Shown: piece after piece, positions 25,653 through 34,932 of the stretch
Layout of the letters: every line of letters starts with the position of its first letter
How positions within the stretch are numbered: the stretch's first letter is position 1
From: JAQGMV01 sp035626595
GTDB lineage: Bacteria > Pseudomonadota > Gammaproteobacteria > Burkholderiales > SG8-41
NCBI GenBank assembly: GCA_035626595.1
Contig: DASPNJ010000090.1
Coordinates: forward strand, 37,319-101,318
Direction: 5' to 3'
Length of the DNA: 64,000 nucleotides
Notes under the pieces: model-generated
The model's input: only the letters and a program-made list of their open reading frames with translations
What the model was told of the DNA's origin: nothing
Databases searched by the model: none
Program-made: the position numbers and the translations under genes

Positions 25653-27283
25653 TGCGTTCTGCAGACAAGAAGAAGTCCATTTCGCGCAAGACCGTAGGGT
25701 TGGCCGATCGGCCACCGGCAAAAGGCACGGTGCGCCACAGGCGCACGCTACGAAAACCGGCCTTCGACCCGATCGCTTTGGAGATTCACTGGAAACGCCT
25801 CGTGAGCATGGTCGACGAAGCCTCGACCGCGTTCATCCGCACGTCATTCTCCGTGCTGGTGCGCGAAGCGAACGATTTCGCGGTGGTGCTCACCGATGCG
25901 CAGGGCCGCTCGCTCGCGCAATCGACGATGTCGATCGCGTCGTTCATCGGGAGCCTGCCGGCCACCGTCAAGCACTTCCTCGACGTCTTTCCCGCGCACA
26001 CGCTGAAACCCGGCGACGTGATGATCACGAACGACCCGTGGATGGGCACCGGTCACATTCACGACGTGAACATCGCGATGCCGATTTTCCACAGAGGCAA
26101 GCTGGTGGCCTTCGCCGCGGTGGTCTCGCACATGCCCGACATCGGCGGGCGGCTCCGCAACGCCGGGGTGCGCGAAATCTATGAGGAAGGTCTGCAGATC
26201 CCGCGGTTGAAGCTGATCGACGGCGGCAAACCGAACCAGACGCTCTTCGACATGATCGCGCAGAACGTGCGCGTGCCCGAGATGACGCTGGGCGACATCT
26301 GGGCGCAAGTCGCCGCGTGCAAGATGCTCGAAGAGCGCCTGCAGCCGCTGCTCCGCGACGTCGACCTGAACGGGCTGGGCGATGAGATTCGAACCCGCTC
26401 CGAAGCCGCGATGCGCAAGGCGATCCGCGCCGTGCCCGACGGCACCTATCACTCGCGGCTGGAGCACGATGGGTTCGAAGAGCCGATCGTCATCAACTGC
26501 ACGGTGAAAGTAAAAGGCGACACGATCGCGATCGACTACACCGGATCCTCCGACCAGGTGCCGCGGGCGGTGAATGTCGTGCCGATCTACTGCTTCGCGT
26601 ATTCGGCGTACGCGGTCAAGGCGCTGCTCTCGCCGGACGTGCCGAACAACGAAGGCAGCTTCCTGCCGATCACGACCTCGGCGCCGCTGGGCTCGATCTT
26701 CAATCCGCGCTTTCCCGCCGCGAGCGGCGGCCGCGGCATGATCGGCCACATGATGGTGCCCGCGATCATCATGGCGCTCGCGCAGGCGCTGCCCGAGCGC
26801 GCGATCGCGGAAGGCTCGTCGAACTCGTCGATCACGGTGGCAGGCGAGCATGACGGCCGGCCGTTTTCGTCGATCTGCTTCATGAACGGCGGGCAGGGCG
26901 CGACGCAGCATCGCGACGGCTACTCGGTGCTGTCGTTTCCGTCGAACCTCGGCAACACGCCGATCGAGGTGTTCGAGCAGCAGGCGCCGCTGCGCGTCGT
27001 CGAGCGCAGTATCCGGCGCGACAGCGGCGGCGATGGCGCGCACCGCGGCGGCGGCGGGCTGCACTTCGAGATCGAAGTCACCGGCGACAAACCGCTGCTC
27101 GCCTCGATGATCATGACGCGGTTCCGCTCGCCGCCGAAAGGTCTGCTGGGCGGTGCGCCCGGCAAGGTCGGCACGCTGGAACTGAACGGCACACCGATCG
27201 ATCCTGCCGACCACTGGGTGCTGAAGAAGGGCGACCGCGTCGTCATGCAGACGGCCGGCGGCGGCGGTTTCGGAGCCGCCTGA
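25652..27283 (+). CDS. hyuB: Hydantoinase B / oxoprolinase family protein
   Basis: 543 residues. Family sequence starts at FDPIALEIHWKRLVSMVDEA (about residue 36). Typical blocks follow: DVMITNDPWMGTGHIHDV, FAAVVSHMPDIGGR, EEGLQIPRLKLIDGG and PGGGGGFG-like C-terminal glycines (AGGGGFG). It pairs with hyuA and its ATG overlaps the hyuA stop. Between the start codon and the family domain lies a basic extension. Twenty of its codons are exactly a 60-base copy of dispersed repeat A (25693-25752), so the N-terminus has been lengthened by a repeat insertion. Confidence 0.9.
   Translation: MRSADKKKSISRKTVGLADRPPAKGTVRHRRTLRKPAFDPIALEIHWKRLVSMVDEASTAFIRTSFSVLVREANDFAVVLTDAQGRSLAQSTMSIASFIGSLPATVKHFLDVFPAHTLKPGDVMITNDPWMGTGHIHDVNIAMPIFHRGKLVAFAAVVSHMPDIGGRLRNAGVREIYEEGLQIPRLKLIDGGKPNQTLFDMIAQNVRVPEMTLGDIWAQVAACKMLEERLQPLLRDVDLNGLGDEIRTRSEAAMRKAIRAVPDGTYHSRLEHDGFEEPIVINCTVKVKGDTIAIDYTGSSDQVPRAVNVVPIYCFAYSAYAVKALLSPDVPNNEGSFLPITTSAPLGSIFNPRFPAASGGRGMIGHMMVPAIIMALAQALPERAIAEGSSNSSITVAGEHDGRPFSSICFMNGGQGATQHRDGYSVLSFPSNLGNTPIEVFEQQAPLRVVERSIRRDSGGDGAHRGGGGLHFEIEVTGDKPLLASMIMTRFRSPPKGLLGGAPGKVGTLELNGTPIDPADHWVLKKGDRVVMQTAGGGGFGAA
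25693..25752. repeat. Dispersed repeat A, 60-base copy inside hyuB
   Basis: CGTAGGGTTGGCCGATCGGCCACC, a short spacer, then GGTGCGCCACAGGCGCACGCTACG. Its length of 60 bases is a multiple of three and has no in-frame stop, so the hyuB frame is preserved. Confidence 0.8.
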
Positions 27284-27284
27284 A

Positions 27285-28490
27285 ATGCCGATCCGGATTG
27301 CAGAGCGGTTGAACCGCATCAGCGCCTCCGTGAGCTCGATGGGGCGCCAGCGCGCCCGCGAGCTGAGGGAAGCCGGGCGCGACGTCATCTCGTTCACGAC
27401 GGGCGAGCCCGACATGCAGACGCCGCCGCACGTTATCGAAGCGGCACACCGGGCGATGCTCGAAGGTGACACCAAATACACCGATCCCGGCGGCACGCCG
27501 GAGTTGATCGCGGCCGTGCGCAGGAAGCTCCAGCGCGAAAACCGCATCACCTATTCGCACCCCGAGGTCGTGATCAGCACGGGTGCAAAACAGGTGATCT
27601 TCAACGCGCTCATGAGCACGGTCGAGCCGGGCGTGGAGGTGATCGTGCCGGCGCCGTACTGGGTGTCGTATCCGGACGTCACGCGGCTCGCCGGCGGCAC
27701 GCCGGTCGTCATAGACTGTCCGGCGGAGACCGGGTTCAAGGTGACGGCGGAAGCGCTGGAGCGCGCGATCACGCCGCGCTCGCGCTGGCTCATTCTGAAC
27801 GCGCCGAACAATCCCAGCGGCTCGATGTATTCGCGGCAGGAGCTGAAAGCGCTCACCGACGTGCTCATGCGACACCCGCACGTGGCGCTCATCACCGACG
27901 ATATCTACGAGCACATCCGCTACGATGGCCGCGAGTTCGTCAACGCGGTGCAGGTGGAGCCGGCGCTAAAGGAGCGCACGCTGGTGGTGAATGGCGTCTC
28001 CAAGGCGTACGCGATGACCGGCTGGCGCATCGGTTACGGTGCGGGGCCAGCCGAGCTCATCAAGGCCATGATCAAGCTCCAGTCGCAGAGCACGACGAAT
28101 CCGTCTTCGGTCGGGCAGGCGGCGGCGATCGCGGCGCTCGACGGACCGTACGACACCGTCGCGCGCAACACCGCGATCTTCGAAGAGCGCCGCGATCTCT
28201 GCGTCGAGCTGCTCAACCGCGCGCCGGACGTCGCGTGCCACAGCCCCGAAGGCGCGTTCTACGCGTTCGCGTCCTGCGCGGGGCTGTTCGGGAAACGCGC
28301 GCCCGATGGCAGGCGCATCGCTGACGACGCCGACGTCGTGATGTACCTGCTCGACGCGGCCAATGTCGCGGTGCTGCCCGGCAGCGCGTACGGGGTGGAG
28401 GGTTTCTTCAGGATCTCGTTCGCGCTCGCGACCGAGCAGCTCAGGGAAGGCTGCGAGCGCATCGTGCGCGCGTGCGAGCAGCTCAACTAA
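27285..28490 (+). CDS. Class I/II PLP-dependent aminotransferase
   Basis: 401 residues, aspartate/aromatic aminotransferase-like fold type I. Motifs: SFTTGEPDMQTPPHVIEAA, DPGGTPELIAAV, NAPNNPSGSMYS, the PLP lysine in VNGVSKAYAMTGWRIGYG (about residue 236) and FRISFA with the carboxylate-binding Arg near the C-terminus. It begins two bases after hyuB, so it belongs to that operon. It may process the amino acid released by the hydantoinase-type reaction; that is inference. The amino donor cannot be assigned. Confidence 0.9.
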   Translation: MPIRIAERLNRISASVSSMGRQRARELREAGRDVISFTTGEPDMQTPPHVIEAAHRAMLEGDTKYTDPGGTPELIAAVRRKLQRENRITYSHPEVVISTGAKQVIFNALMSTVEPGVEVIVPAPYWVSYPDVTRLAGGTPVVIDCPAETGFKVTAEALERAITPRSRWLILNAPNNPSGSMYSRQELKALTDVLMRHPHVALITDDIYEHIRYDGREFVNAVQVEPALKERTLVVNGVSKAYAMTGWRIGYGAGPAELIKAMIKLQSQSTTNPSSVGQAAAIAALDGPYDTVARNTAIFEERRDLCVELLNRAPDVACHSPEGAFYAFASCAGLFGKRAPDGRRIADDADVVMYLLDAANVAVLPGSAYGVEGFFRISFALATEQLREGCERIVRACEQLN

Positions 28491-28497
28491 AGTACCT

Positions 28498-28535
28498 CCC
28501 TCTCCCCGCACGCGGGGAGAGGTCGGGGTGAGGGG
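28498..28535 (+). repeat. Dispersed palindromic repeat B, copy 2
   Basis: CCCTCTCCCCGCACGCGGGGAGAGG followed by TCGGGGTGAGGGG. It fills the gap between the aminotransferase and the TTT gene at 28542, and its final GAGGGG is placed as that gene's ribosome-binding site. The other copy is at 3601-3638. Confidence 0.8.
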
Positions 28536-28541
28536 TAATCA

Positions 28542-29501
28542 ATGTATCGATCGAGCCTTGGTTTCGTTCTATCGCTTGCCTGCGCTGCCGCAGGCGCTCA
28601 AACGTACCCGACCAAACCCGTGCGGATGATCGTCGGCTTCTCGCCCGGCGGCTCGACGGACGTGACGGCACGGCTCGTCGCGAACAAGCTGACGGACATC
28701 TGGAAGCAGCAGGTTATCGTCGAGAATCGTCCGGGCGCGGGCGGCAACATCGGCGCGGAGTTGGTTGCGCGTGCTGCGCCCGACGGGCACACGCTCCTCG
28801 TCGCGACGACTGGCGTCATGTCCGTGAACCACAAGCTTTACAGGACGCTCGGCTACGACGCGATCCGCGACTTCGCCCCCATTACGCAGTTCGGAGACCT
28901 GCCGCTCATCCTTGTGGTGCATCCGTCGCTGCCCGCCACATCCGTGAAGGAGCTCATTGCCCTGGCCAAAGCGCGGCCGGGGCAGCTCTCCTATGCCTCC
29001 TCCGGCGTCGGCGGCACGACGCACATGACCGCCGAAATCTTCAAGATGATGGCCAGGGTCGACATCCTGCACGTGCCTTACAAGGGCAGCGGCCAGGCCA
29101 TGGCCGATATCGTTGCGGGCCAGGTGCCGATCGCATTCGACCAGATCGTAAGCTCGATGCCCCAAGTCGAGGCCGGCAAGCTTCGTGCGCTGGCGGTCAC
29201 CAGCGCGAAGCGCTTCGCATCGGTGCCCAACCTGCCGACCATGTCCGAGGCCGGCGTGCCGGGCTACGAGGCCGTCTCCTGGAACGGCCTGGTAGCGCCG
29301 GCCGCGACGCCGCGCGGTATCGTGTCCCGCGTCCAGCAGGACGTCGCGCGCGTGCTGCAGCTCCCCGACATCAAGGAGCGCTTCTTCAGGGATGGCATCG
29401 CGCCCGTCGGCTCGACGCCGGAGCAGTTCGCCGCGCATATCCGCTCGGAGCGCGCGAAATGGGAGAAGGTCGCCGACGCGGCGGGGCTCAAGCCGCAGTA
29501 G
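28542..29501 (+). CDS. TTT-family (Bug/TctC) periplasmic substrate-binding protein
   Basis: 319 residues. Signal peptide LGFVLSLACAAAGAQT, then YPTKPVRMIVGFSPGGSTDV, VIVENRPGAGGNIGAELVA, APDGHTLLVATTG and HVPYKGSGQAMADIVAGQ. It follows the hyuA-hyuB-aminotransferase genes on the same strand and may be the uptake component for that pathway. The ribosome-binding site lies in repeat B. The 3' end overlaps the convergent glycosyltransferase gene by 14 bases. Confidence 0.93.
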   Translation: MYRSSLGFVLSLACAAAGAQTYPTKPVRMIVGFSPGGSTDVTARLVANKLTDIWKQQVIVENRPGAGGNIGAELVARAAPDGHTLLVATTGVMSVNHKLYRTLGYDAIRDFAPITQFGDLPLILVVHPSLPATSVKELIALAKARPGQLSYASSGVGGTTHMTAEIFKMMARVDILHVPYKGSGQAMADIVAGQVPIAFDQIVSSMPQVEAGKLRALAVTSAKRFASVPNLPTMSEAGVPGYEAVSWNGLVAPAATPRGIVSRVQQDVARVLQLPDIKERFFRDGIAPVGSTPEQFAAHIRSERAKWEKVADAAGLKPQ

Positions 29502-30753
29502 CGAGGATCGGCGCGATGTGCGAGTGGATGACCTGGCTCCAGGTGAAGCGCGCGGCGGTGCGGCGCGCCTCCTGTCTTAGCCGCGCTGCGCGCTCGGGGT
29601 GCTGGCGCAGGTAAAGCAGGTGCGCGACGAGCTCGCGCGGGCTGCTGCTTTGCAGCGAAATCGCGTCGTGCCCCGGCGTCGCATAGTCCTCTCCGGTCGC
29701 GCCGAGGAAGCTCACGCCGCCGCAGGCCATCGCTTCCAGCCCCACCAGGCCGAACGGCTCGATGCCGCTGTTCGCGAGCACACCGTCGCTGGCGCGATAA
29801 AGACACTGGAGTTGCGGCCGTGACAGCGCGTTCTCCACGAACACGACGTCGTTCTGCGGCACCGTGGCGATCGCGCGCCAGAGCGCGGCCGGCGTCGCGT
29901 CGGCGCAGATGACGGAAGCGGCGGCGAGGCCGAGCGCTCGCGCGCGCGCGATAACCTCGCGGCCGTGGCTCTCGATGCCGCCGCGGGCGACGAGGAGCGG
30001 CCTCAAGCCCCGGCCTTTGAGATCGGCCACGGCGTCGATCGTCGTGAGCCAGCGCTTGTCGGGGTCCCACCGCGCGATTTTCGAGAGCAGCAGCCGGCCG
30101 TTCGCCGACTTCTTCAGGCTCTGCACGGCATGCCGGTCCCACGGCTCCAGCCATTGGGTCGCGATGCCGTTCGGGATGACGTGAGGATCGACGCCGTAGC
30201 GCCACATCTGGTGCTTCATGAAGCGGCTGACGGTGGTTACCGTGGTGGTTTCCGCGAGGTCGCGCCACGGCACGCGCTCGAAGCCGAAGCTGTTGTTCGC
30301 ATTCCAGAAAAACCGCGTCTGTCCGATCGCGCCGCGCTGAGCGGCGCGCCGCGCGAGCTGCACGATGCTGAAGCTCGTGTGCCATTCCTCGGCGATGACG
30401 ACCACGGCACCGTGCGCTTCAACGAGCGACGGCAGCAGGTTTTCGTCGAGCCAGGGCGGGAGCGAGGTCGTCCAGTCGTAGAGCTTGCCCTCCTCGCCGT
30501 CGTAGACCCCGCCGGCGTGGTAGCGGCTGATCCACTGGCACCAGCGGTGGAGGTGGAGCTTGCCGTCGAAGTCGGTCTCGTGCCCCGGTAAATCCGGCGA
30601 GCCGATGAAGAAAAGGTGTGTTTCGTAGCCTTCCTGCGCCAGCGCCGCTGCGAGCCCGCTCACGCGTGTGCCGAGCCCTCCGGCACGCGAATACGCATCG
30701 GGCCCCTCGAAGCTCAGCAGGACGAAAGCGGGCGTGATGTCCGGGCGCGTCAT
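29488..30753 (-). CDS. Family 4-type glycosyltransferase
   Basis: 421 residues with a GT-B fold. The N-terminal domain has the SRAGGLGTRVSGLAAALA glycine loop and HLFFIGSPDLPGH. The C-terminal domain has KIARWDPDKRWLTTIDAV and the donor-binding segment GIEPFGLVGLEAMACG with the E-x7-E pattern. It transfers a sugar from a nucleotide donor to an unknown acceptor. The early NANNSFGFERV and VIPNGI stretches are typical of glycogen-synthase-like family 4 enzymes. No other polysaccharide gene is nearby, so the product is not predicted. Confidence 0.87.
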   Translation of the reverse strand: MTRPDITPAFVLLSFEGPDAYSRAGGLGTRVSGLAAALAQEGYETHLFFIGSPDLPGHETDFDGKLHLHRWCQWISRYHAGGVYDGEEGKLYDWTTSLPPWLDENLLPSLVEAHGAVVVIAEEWHTSFSIVQLARRAAQRGAIGQTRFFWNANNSFGFERVPWRDLAETTTVTTVSRFMKHQMWRYGVDPHVIPNGIATQWLEPWDRHAVQSLKKSANGRLLLSKIARWDPDKRWLTTIDAVADLKGRGLRPLLVARGGIESHGREVIARARALGLAAASVICADATPAALWRAIATVPQNDVVFVENALSRPQLQCLYRASDGVLANSGIEPFGLVGLEAMACGGVSFLGATGEDYATPGHDAISLQSSSPRELVAHLLYLRQHPERAARLRQEARRTAARFTWSQVIHSHIAPILATAA

Positions 30754-30820
30754 GATCGTATTTACCGGCGCGCGATTAATGCAACTGAGGTGCCCGGTCC
30801 TGCGTCAGGACCTGCCCGAC

Positions 30821-31174
30821 ATGCGAGTGTCATTCGATATCCTTGCGCCGGTGGGCAGACACCATCACTGCGTCTACGTCGTCCTGCTGTCCAAAGACGT
30901 GCTCTACGAGCCCCGCTTCAAGCGCTGCAACCCCGATTACGATCCCGCCAAGCCGTGCGTATACGTGGGGATGACGGGACTCTCGCCCGACGAGCGTTTC
31001 GACAAGCACAAGGCGGGCATCCGCGCGAACAAGTACGTACGGCTCTACGGGCTGCGGCTGATGCCCGAGCTCTACGAGTGTTACAACCCGATGCCGTACG
31101 ACGCCGCGCGCGACATGGAAGTCGAGCTCGCGATCGCACTGCGCGAGCAGGGCTATGGCGTATGGCAAGGCTGA
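30821..31174 (+). CDS. GIY-YIG-like small protein
   Basis: ATG 30821 gives 117 residues. CVYVVLLS at residue 16 and PCVYVGMTGLSPDERFDKH in the middle resemble the paired GIY and YIG strands and the following Arg/His helix of GIY-YIG nucleases, with an Asn-rich ANKYVRLYG after it. The first strand lacks the literal GIY triplet, and 20 or so residues separate the strands, so this is a diverged member. The catalytic Glu may be in DMEVELAIALREQGY. It is convergent with pilY1, nine bases apart. Confidence 0.55.
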   Translation: MRVSFDILAPVGRHHHCVYVVLLSKDVLYEPRFKRCNPDYDPAKPCVYVGMTGLSPDERFDKHKAGIRANKYVRLYGLRLMPELYECYNPMPYDAARDMEVELAIALREQGYGVWQG

Positions 31175-31183
31175 CCGATGCGG

Positions 31184-34100
31184 CTAGTTTTTGCCGTGCA
31201 CGAACCAGTAGATGCGCGTGCGCTTCGGCGTAATCGCCGGCGCTGCGCGCTGCACGCCGATCGCCGAGCTCGCGCCGCCGCTGCGCTGAATCGCTCCGAC
31301 GAGCACGCTCACCGGCTTGCCGTCGATCGGGACCGTCCCGGCAACCGGCGTCGGCGGCAGGCCGCCGCCGGTGAATACGGCCGAGCGCTGGGCGCCGCAG
31401 GCGGTCTGGGTGCCGACCGCGCCTGACGCGTTGAGCAGATTGACCGCGTAGCCGCGGGCGACTCCGAGGTTCACGCCGCACGCGCCGGGTGTCGCCGCGA
31501 CCGGCCGATGGGTGCTGAAGTACACGACGCCGCCGTAGATGAGCGCTGAGGTCACGGTCTGTTCGCCGCGGCCGCTGTCGAGATCGATGTACCAGCCGCG
31601 CTGCTCCGGCGGCAGCGTGGCCGAGCAGGTGCTGCCGGCCGTGAAGTTCGCCATCGCGCTGCCGTCCAGATCGACCGGCGCCCCGTCGGCGAACGTGTCG
31701 ATGTGCATGTAGAACCGGTTCTTCACGTCCTGTGCGTAGGGATAGTTGCCGATCAGCGGCCGCTCGCGGTCGCCGCTGCCGAGCGCGAGGTAGACGCGGT
31801 CCCTGACCGCCGCGACCGCCGGCGCCCAGAGAAACTTGCGTCCCGCGCCCTGTGTCGCGGCGATGTGCGTGATCTTCCACGAGGGCGAGGCGAGCGCCGC
31901 GAGTGTTTTCGGGTCGCTGAAGTCGACGCGGTAAAGATTGCCTCCGGTGTCCGCCGCGTACGCATGGTCGACGAGACCGTCGAAATTGCGGTCCACGAGC
32001 GCGATGTCGGCGGCCACGCTGCGCAACGTGGCGAAGCTCGCGAGGAGCGCACCGGTGCGGGCATCGATCACGAAGACCCTGCGGCCTTTCGCATCGCCGC
32101 ATGCCGGGCTCGGCGTGTCCGCGTCTTCGCAGGCGTCGTAGCCGCCCCCCATCACGACGACCGGGCTCGAGCCCTGGTCGTAGCCACTCACGCGTGCGAG
32201 GCTCGGCGTCGACCACGTCTGCCCGATGCCTTCGTAACCGGCCGTGCAGCCGGTGTCGTCGGCCGTGTTGGGGCAGCCCGCCCGCCACATGAGCGCGGGG
32301 CTCGCGGGGTTCGAAACATCGAACGCATAGACCGTGCGTCCGCCCCGCCGCATCGTCGGGAAAATCCACACGCGGCTGTTGTCGCGGCTCTGGTAGATGC
32401 CCGCGGTGCCGTCGAAGAAATAGTCCTTGCGTGCCGGCGCCGGCGTGATGCCGGGGGGCATGCCGGGATAGTCGATCGCGGGCGTGTTATCGGCGAGGCG
32501 CTTCAACTTGCGATGATGCTCGGGCGCGACGAACGCCCAGAGCTCGCGACCGGTGTCGCCGGCCACCGCGCGGAAGCTGCCGTCGTTCGCGCCGTAATAC
32601 AGCACCACGCCGGCCGGGCTGCCGTAATTGATCGGGAGCGGCCGGGAGTGCACGACATCGCCGTGCAAGCTCGCGCGCGTCTCGCTGACGTTACCGTTGC
32701 CGTTGTCGTCGTTCACGTCGCGGCCGAGCGTGTAGTCGATGATGCGCTGGTGCTCGGTCGCGTTCGCGGCGCCCACGGCAGCGGCGGGTACCGTGATCGC
32801 GTTGAACGCCGCCAGCGCGGTGCAGCTCGCGGCGCTCGGGCAGGTGTACAGCGTGCGGTTCACGGTGTAGCTCGGTGCCTGCGGATCGTTGCCGCGCCGC
32901 AGGACTTCCGCCGCCGCGCCCTTTTCGACCATGGGTCCGTCCGGCGCATCGGAAAACGCGCTCAACCGCGACGTCAGGCATGCCGCCGCGCTGAGCGGCG
33001 AGAAATTCCAGTAGTCGCCGCTGTCCGTCGTCCAGAAGCTCGTCGCGCACGACTGGATGTACCCCGTGGATGCCGCGATGGCTTCTGCGCCGTCCTTGTC
33101 GGTGAGCCGCGGCTCACCGTTCACGAGGCCCACCTGATAGCGCTTCAGGTTCCCGTACCAGCGCGGCCAACCGTCGCGGTCCGGACGGAACATGCCGATA
33201 TAGACCTGGTTCTCGGCCTGCGAGCGGTTCGTCGCGTTCACCGGCAGGCTCGCCGAGGTGAAGACGCTGTTCGCGGACTGGATGTCGACGATGACCTGTC
33301 GCAGCGCGCTTTCGAGCCTCAACTCATCGGTTGCCGGAAAGTAGCGGCCGCCGCCGTGCTTGGCCATGCTCATCAGCAGCCGGTTCTGCCGCGCGTCGGG
33401 CTGCGCGTTATAGACGTCGATCGTGTAAACCGAAACGCTCTGCTGCCCGGGCGCGGCATCGACGTCCGTCGTGTATAGAAACTTCGCCCATTCGTCGGCA
33501 TAGCGGATGTCCTTCGCCGCCGGCGCGACGTAGCCGCCGTAGCCATCCGGCATCGGAAGCTGCGCGGTCGCGCCGCCGACGCCGGTGAGCAGCGATGCGG
33601 GTGCGTCCTGGTTGGGAAAGCCGTTGCCGATGAAGATGATCGAGCTCTGCGCGCACGTGCTGGTCGCATCGAAGGGCGGCAGGTGCTCGCGTTTGCCCGC
33701 GTCGGCGTAGGCGGCCGGATCGGATTTCGGGTCGGGATCGCCGGAATAGCGCGCGGGTCCGAACTGGCTCGCGCTCACGGGGCTGCCCGGCACGCCGGTC
33801 TGCGCGTCGGCCGGCCGGGTGAATCCGCCCAAGTACTTGAACGCCTCGAACAGCGCTGCGCTGTAGTTCACCTGCGCGGTCGAAATTTTCTCGGTCGGCG
33901 TGTCGAAGTTTCGCAGGACGCAGTTCGGCGTCCCGTTCAGGCTGTTGCGGCCGTCGATGCAATTCTCATCGCCGATCAACTCCTGCAGCGCCGCCTTGTT
34001 CTGTGGCGTCATCTGACGCACGTGGAAGCGCACGTAGGCGCCGTTCGAGACGGTGCCGGGCGTGAGGAACATCAGCCCGACGTTCACGTTGTCCTGGAGC

Positions 34101-34375
34101 TCGCCGATCACCTTGCGCAGCGCGCGCAGCTCGGCTTCACCCTGCTTCAAGCCGCCCGGCCACTTCTGGTTCGCCGCCGACCAGTTCGCGCTGTTGTCGA
34201 CGATGATCAGCACGTTCGGACGGGCCCCCGCGGTCGACGCGGAGCCGTTCACGAAGAGATCGACGTCCTCGGCGCTGCTGCCCGTCACGACCGCCCCCGC
34301 GAGCGCCGCGCACAGCAGGATCACACGACGCCACGAGCCCTGCACGTGCCGAACGGTGCGCAGCAGAAGACTCAC
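31184..34375 (-). CDS. pilY1: PilY1-like pilus tip adhesin/assembly protein
   Basis: GTG 34375 gives 1063 residues with a signal peptide (VILLCAALAGAVVTGSSA). The N-terminal half is a von Willebrand A-like domain (PNVLIIVDNSANW, a degenerate MIDAS with DNSAN for DxSxS). The C-terminal half is the beta-propeller of PilY1 (VVLYYGANDGSFRAVAGDTG, GRRVFVIDARTGALLASF, DRNFDGLVDHAYAADTGGNL), where a Ca-binding Asp loop is expected. PilY1 promotes type IV pilus extension and surface adhesion. The GTG overlaps the pilX stop (GTGA). It is the last gene of the minor-pilin operon. Confidence 0.9.
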   Translation of the reverse strand: MSLLLRTVRHVQGSWRRVILLCAALAGAVVTGSSAEDVDLFVNGSASTAGARPNVLIIVDNSANWSAANQKWPGGLKQGEAELRALRKVIGELQDNVNVGLMFLTPGTVSNGAYVRFHVRQMTPQNKAALQELIGDENCIDGRNSLNGTPNCVLRNFDTPTEKISTAQVNYSAALFEAFKYLGGFTRPADAQTGVPGSPVSASQFGPARYSGDPDPKSDPAAYADAGKREHLPPFDATSTCAQSSIIFIGNGFPNQDAPASLLTGVGGATAQLPMPDGYGGYVAPAAKDIRYADEWAKFLYTTDVDAAPGQQSVSVYTIDVYNAQPDARQNRLLMSMAKHGGGRYFPATDELRLESALRQVIVDIQSANSVFTSASLPVNATNRSQAENQVYIGMFRPDRDGWPRWYGNLKRYQVGLVNGEPRLTDKDGAEAIAASTGYIQSCATSFWTTDSGDYWNFSPLSAAACLTSRLSAFSDAPDGPMVEKGAAAEVLRRGNDPQAPSYTVNRTLYTCPSAASCTALAAFNAITVPAAAVGAANATEHQRIIDYTLGRDVNDDNGNGNVSETRASLHGDVVHSRPLPINYGSPAGVVLYYGANDGSFRAVAGDTGRELWAFVAPEHHRKLKRLADNTPAIDYPGMPPGITPAPARKDYFFDGTAGIYQSRDNSRVWIFPTMRRGGRTVYAFDVSNPASPALMWRAGCPNTADDTGCTAGYEGIGQTWSTPSLARVSGYDQGSSPVVVMGGGYDACEDADTPSPACGDAKGRRVFVIDARTGALLASFATLRSVAADIALVDRNFDGLVDHAYAADTGGNLYRVDFSDPKTLAALASPSWKITHIAATQGAGRKFLWAPAVAAVRDRVYLALGSGDRERPLIGNYPYAQDVKNRFYMHIDTFADGAPVDLDGSAMANFTAGSTCSATLPPEQRGWYIDLDSGRGEQTVTSALIYGGVVYFSTHRPVAATPGACGVNLGVARGYAVNLLNASGAVGTQTACGAQRSAVFTGGGLPPTPVAGTVPIDGKPVSVLVGAIQRSGGASSAIGVQRAAPAITPKRTRIYWFVHGKN

Positions 34376-34932
34376 GAACAGGAACCTTCGAGCGCGTCGC
34401 GGCCGATCCGCAGGCCCACGCCCTGCGACACCGTCACCTTCGCGCCGGTCGCGGGCGAGCTCGTCTGTGCCGTGATCTCCCAGAGCGCGGTGCCGCACAG
34501 CGAGCGCGCATCGAGACCGCCTTCGATCCCGAACTGCTGCGCCTGACCGGCGAGGCAACCGAGATCGTTGGGCTTGCTCAGATCGAGCTCCGATACCCTG
34601 ATCGCCTTCTTCGAGACGCACGCGGGCGCGGGCTCCAGGCGCGTCACGTAGTCGGCGGTGCCGTCGCCGCTGTAATCGGCGCACAGCGTATTCGGCGCAC
34701 CGCACGGCGCGAGCACCGCGTTCGCCGGATCGATCGTGAATTGCGGCGTGCTGATCGCGGTCTCGACCGCATCCTGCGCGGCGTTCAGCGCTTCGTTGCG
34801 CATCTGCATGTTGCCGGCGATCTTGAGATCGATGGTGGCTGCGTTGAATGCGCCCAGGCCCAGCAGCGTGAGGACGACGAGAAAGATGAGCGCGATCAGG
34901 AGCACCGCGCCGCGCTGCGGTCGCGCTGTCAT
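34372..34932 (-). CDS. pilX: Minor pilin PilX-like
   Basis: 186 residues. The PilX N-terminal motif RGAVLLIALIFLVVLTLLGL is followed by NAATIDLKIAGNMQMRNEAL, the usual start of the PilX_N domain. The leader lacks the classical G-FTLIE signature, as is normal for PilX. It has several Cys residues in the C-terminal half that could form disulfides. PilX is part of the priming complex at the pilus tip with PilV, PilW, FimU/FimT, PilE and PilY1. Both ends overlap neighbours by four bases, so the operon is tightly coupled. Confidence 0.88.
   Translation of the reverse strand: MTARPQRGAVLLIALIFLVVLTLLGLGAFNAATIDLKIAGNMQMRNEALNAAQDAVETAISTPQFTIDPANAVLAPCGAPNTLCADYSGDGTADYVTRLEPAPACVSKKAIRVSELDLSKPNDLGCLAGQAQQFGIEGGLDARSLCGTALWEITAQTSSPATGAKVTVSQGVGLRIGRDALEGSCS

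Noticed and set aside
31184..34705. PilY1 extended to 1173 codons
   Set aside because: The first 110 codons are Arg-rich shadow sequence of pilX; GTG 34375 gives a clean signal peptide and overlaps the pilX stop.
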